Below are positions 16,201-16,224 of a stretch of DNA of 16,224 nucleotides, one piece after another. The translations under genes and the position numbers were made by a program. Location of the stretch: contig AUXH01000442.1 in assembly GCA_000482145.1 (NCBI GenBank), forward strand, positions 1-16,224, given 5' to 3'. Positions within the stretch are counted from its first letter, which is position 1. Every line of letters begins with the position of its first letter. The stretch comes from Strigomonas culicis. Taxonomy: Eukaryota > Euglenozoa > Kinetoplastea > Trypanosomatida > Trypanosomatidae. The notes below the pieces were generated by a model that was given only the letters and a program-made list of their open reading frames with translations, had not been told where the DNA came from and searched no databases.

Positions 16201-16224
16201 GCAGCGACGGCGCCGCTGGGGCCG
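13223..16224 (-). CDS. Large disordered protein with coiled coil and Asn/His-rich tract, N-terminus beyond the window
   Basis: About 1000 residues are visible, ending at TAG 13223-13225. The frame stays open to the right edge, so the true start is not here; the GTG at 16064-16066 is only an internal valine codon. In order: Ala/Pro-rich N side with a tandem repeat; one coiled coil (RALELERQQQHAAIATLTQQ and on, bases ~15790-15950); a long Ser/Ala/Pro-rich stretch; TDDDEEAAENRPRPKQRRR, an acidic run plus basic nuclear-signal-like patch (~14975-15045); SVVYDLTSPGMLVL; an Asn/His tract; then Pro/Arg-rich sequence with more conserved-looking pieces, SINPSQFLYVRSPFDRQRAF, QKYTSYIKWITAERRRTRRQ, and a tail IQFPYGKHPPPH. 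No enzyme domain is visible. A nuclear role or a scaffold is possible, but this is only inference. Confidence 0.8.
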   Translation of the reverse strand, partial: APAAPSLLSLPAPPPSVAPPLQPSRSASQQHAASAPPPAAPLTEETAAAAAAVLPAAATAAATAAPPVLPAAATAAPPVAEQDPSASAAGPAAEAMVRALELERQQQHAAIATLTQQVEACEGAIEERDHEIEGLRALLAQLRGAAAAPRASLASPASVHGAASDASGPRRAEEGDGRPAAGLPPLRRSPSPLPSLAEDPPRADAHAAGASNKILFQGKDGPRPSATTATASNNNSTRLVSAHDATKPKEGKVVLRKGKPIAGGNGTAPSSPNWIRGSDGAAGSRLGPLRKGALPPSRIAQKAGAAEGGGSDAHAAAPPRHAAASPSRSVVKQPASHEQPPTASAGSAPPPAAAAAGKPHADAGAEAPRRAPGFQTTRMNINKFDFSSPIAVDASSTDDDEEAAENRPRPKQRRRNDRTSGRRSGYLRDRDKSATSAASTVAMRSYYNDASVVYDLTSPGMLVLSPPPATPVPFSDPPHLASGSWTDAAAVAVSEAAAAARSISHHSNNSSDNHSSTYNHNHNNHNDRNHNNNNSHPNAHVGASVHDHGAALHAAQQSQKLIAKAVTHNAELLRQIQLQSKLERLGGGTQEPHSGDGGDGAAAATPSSGPLPVVLAMPTKRTGAPVSYVGGGNRAALVNSFPPPASAGARLQLRLSTAPPLRMPRPPVLRQGQGYAGRLRQPPRALLRDLQSSSPSWQPQVCLVSYAGETLDGAAPPSHGPLPVLPEYMPTRSIVNKNNSSINPSQFLYVRSPFDRQRAFASPAGGRGSLAATTPLSGAAAREAYEARRHRYLEERQRFRSWQPVDGAAPPYGSEVTAGAAAAAGLPMQTGQKYTSYIKWITAERRRTRRQLRQLLATRDSNKPRVKHNLYYYGRQAPSPSPSPPPPNEERVEEHFVVGLTPMAPAAPPPLLDAYVPTPGHLLPGPYSSPVALSPNGTSTLAPGFATSGSGTAGYGGFLHANTSMSRGARENRGSGDLFAAHIQGRRIQFPYGKHPPPH
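14619..14705 (-). repeat. Translated ATT/ATG microsatellite coding Asn and His
   Basis: An AT-rich island inside a GC-rich gene. In gene sense it reads almost only AAT and CAT codons, giving YNHNHNNHNDRNHNNNN and flanking Asn/His/Ser residues. The length stays a multiple of three, so the frame is preserved. Codon use is opposite to the G/C-ending codons of the rest of the gene. Confidence 0.85.
15987..16064 (-). repeat. In-frame tandem repeat, 33-base and 45-base units
   Basis: Unit 1 (15987-16019, 33 bases) is repeated at once as unit 2 (16020-16064), which is the same sequence with an internal 12-base duplication (GGTGGCGGCAGC). The protein reads VLPAAATAA(ATAA)PP units. Both lengths are multiples of three, so copy-number change keeps the frame. 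Confidence 0.85.

Overview
The window looks like nuclear DNA of a trypanosomatid or other kinetoplastid flagellate. All five protein genes lie on the minus strand, have no introns, and are separated by AT-rich spacers full of A/T runs. Read in the sense of the genes, four of the five are preceded by a pyrimidine tract ending in AG close to the ATG, as expected for trans-splicing of a polycistronic transcript; the fifth gene's start lies outside the window. The genes are very GC-rich, and their proteins are rich in Ala, Arg, Pro and Ser with long disordered stretches. The assignment rests on gene organisation and style; no spliced-leader gene or species marker is present.

Transcription runs right to left. 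At the right edge (13223-16224) is the 3' part of a gene for a large, mostly disordered unrecognised protein, with an N-side tandem repeat, one coiled coil, a nuclear-localisation-like patch and an Asn/His microsatellite island. Next (9586-12825) is another large disordered protein with a C-terminal helical domain that may be a degenerate EF-hand pair. Then comes (7354-8939) an eEF1A lysine methyltransferase of the EEF1AKMT1/Efm5 family carrying a C-terminal coiled-coil extension; the two parts lie in different frames, so there is a -1 frameshift or a one-base assembly error near 8085-8115. The next gene (4124-6790) is a divergent nibrin (NBS1) candidate: an FHA-like domain, two BRCT-like domains and a long tail, with the usual FHA phosphate-binding residues replaced. 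The leftmost gene (1-2206) is a STE11/MAPKKK-like protein kinase that leaves the window inside its catalytic domain, so it has no stop codon here; its roughly 640-residue N-terminal region is not a domain I recognise.

The genes do not form an obvious pathway, which is normal for kinetoplastid clusters, where neighbours share transcription but not function. The spacers (2207-4123, 6791-7353, 8940-9585, 12826-13222) contain splice-acceptor tracts, microsatellites and homopolymers. I saw no tRNA, rRNA, transposon, CRISPR array or convincing small gene in them. The points most worth a second look are the nibrin candidate with its altered FHA pocket, the frame-broken methyltransferase-coiled-coil fusion, the Asn/His microsatellite inside a GC-rich gene, and a 19-base element shared by two downstream regions.
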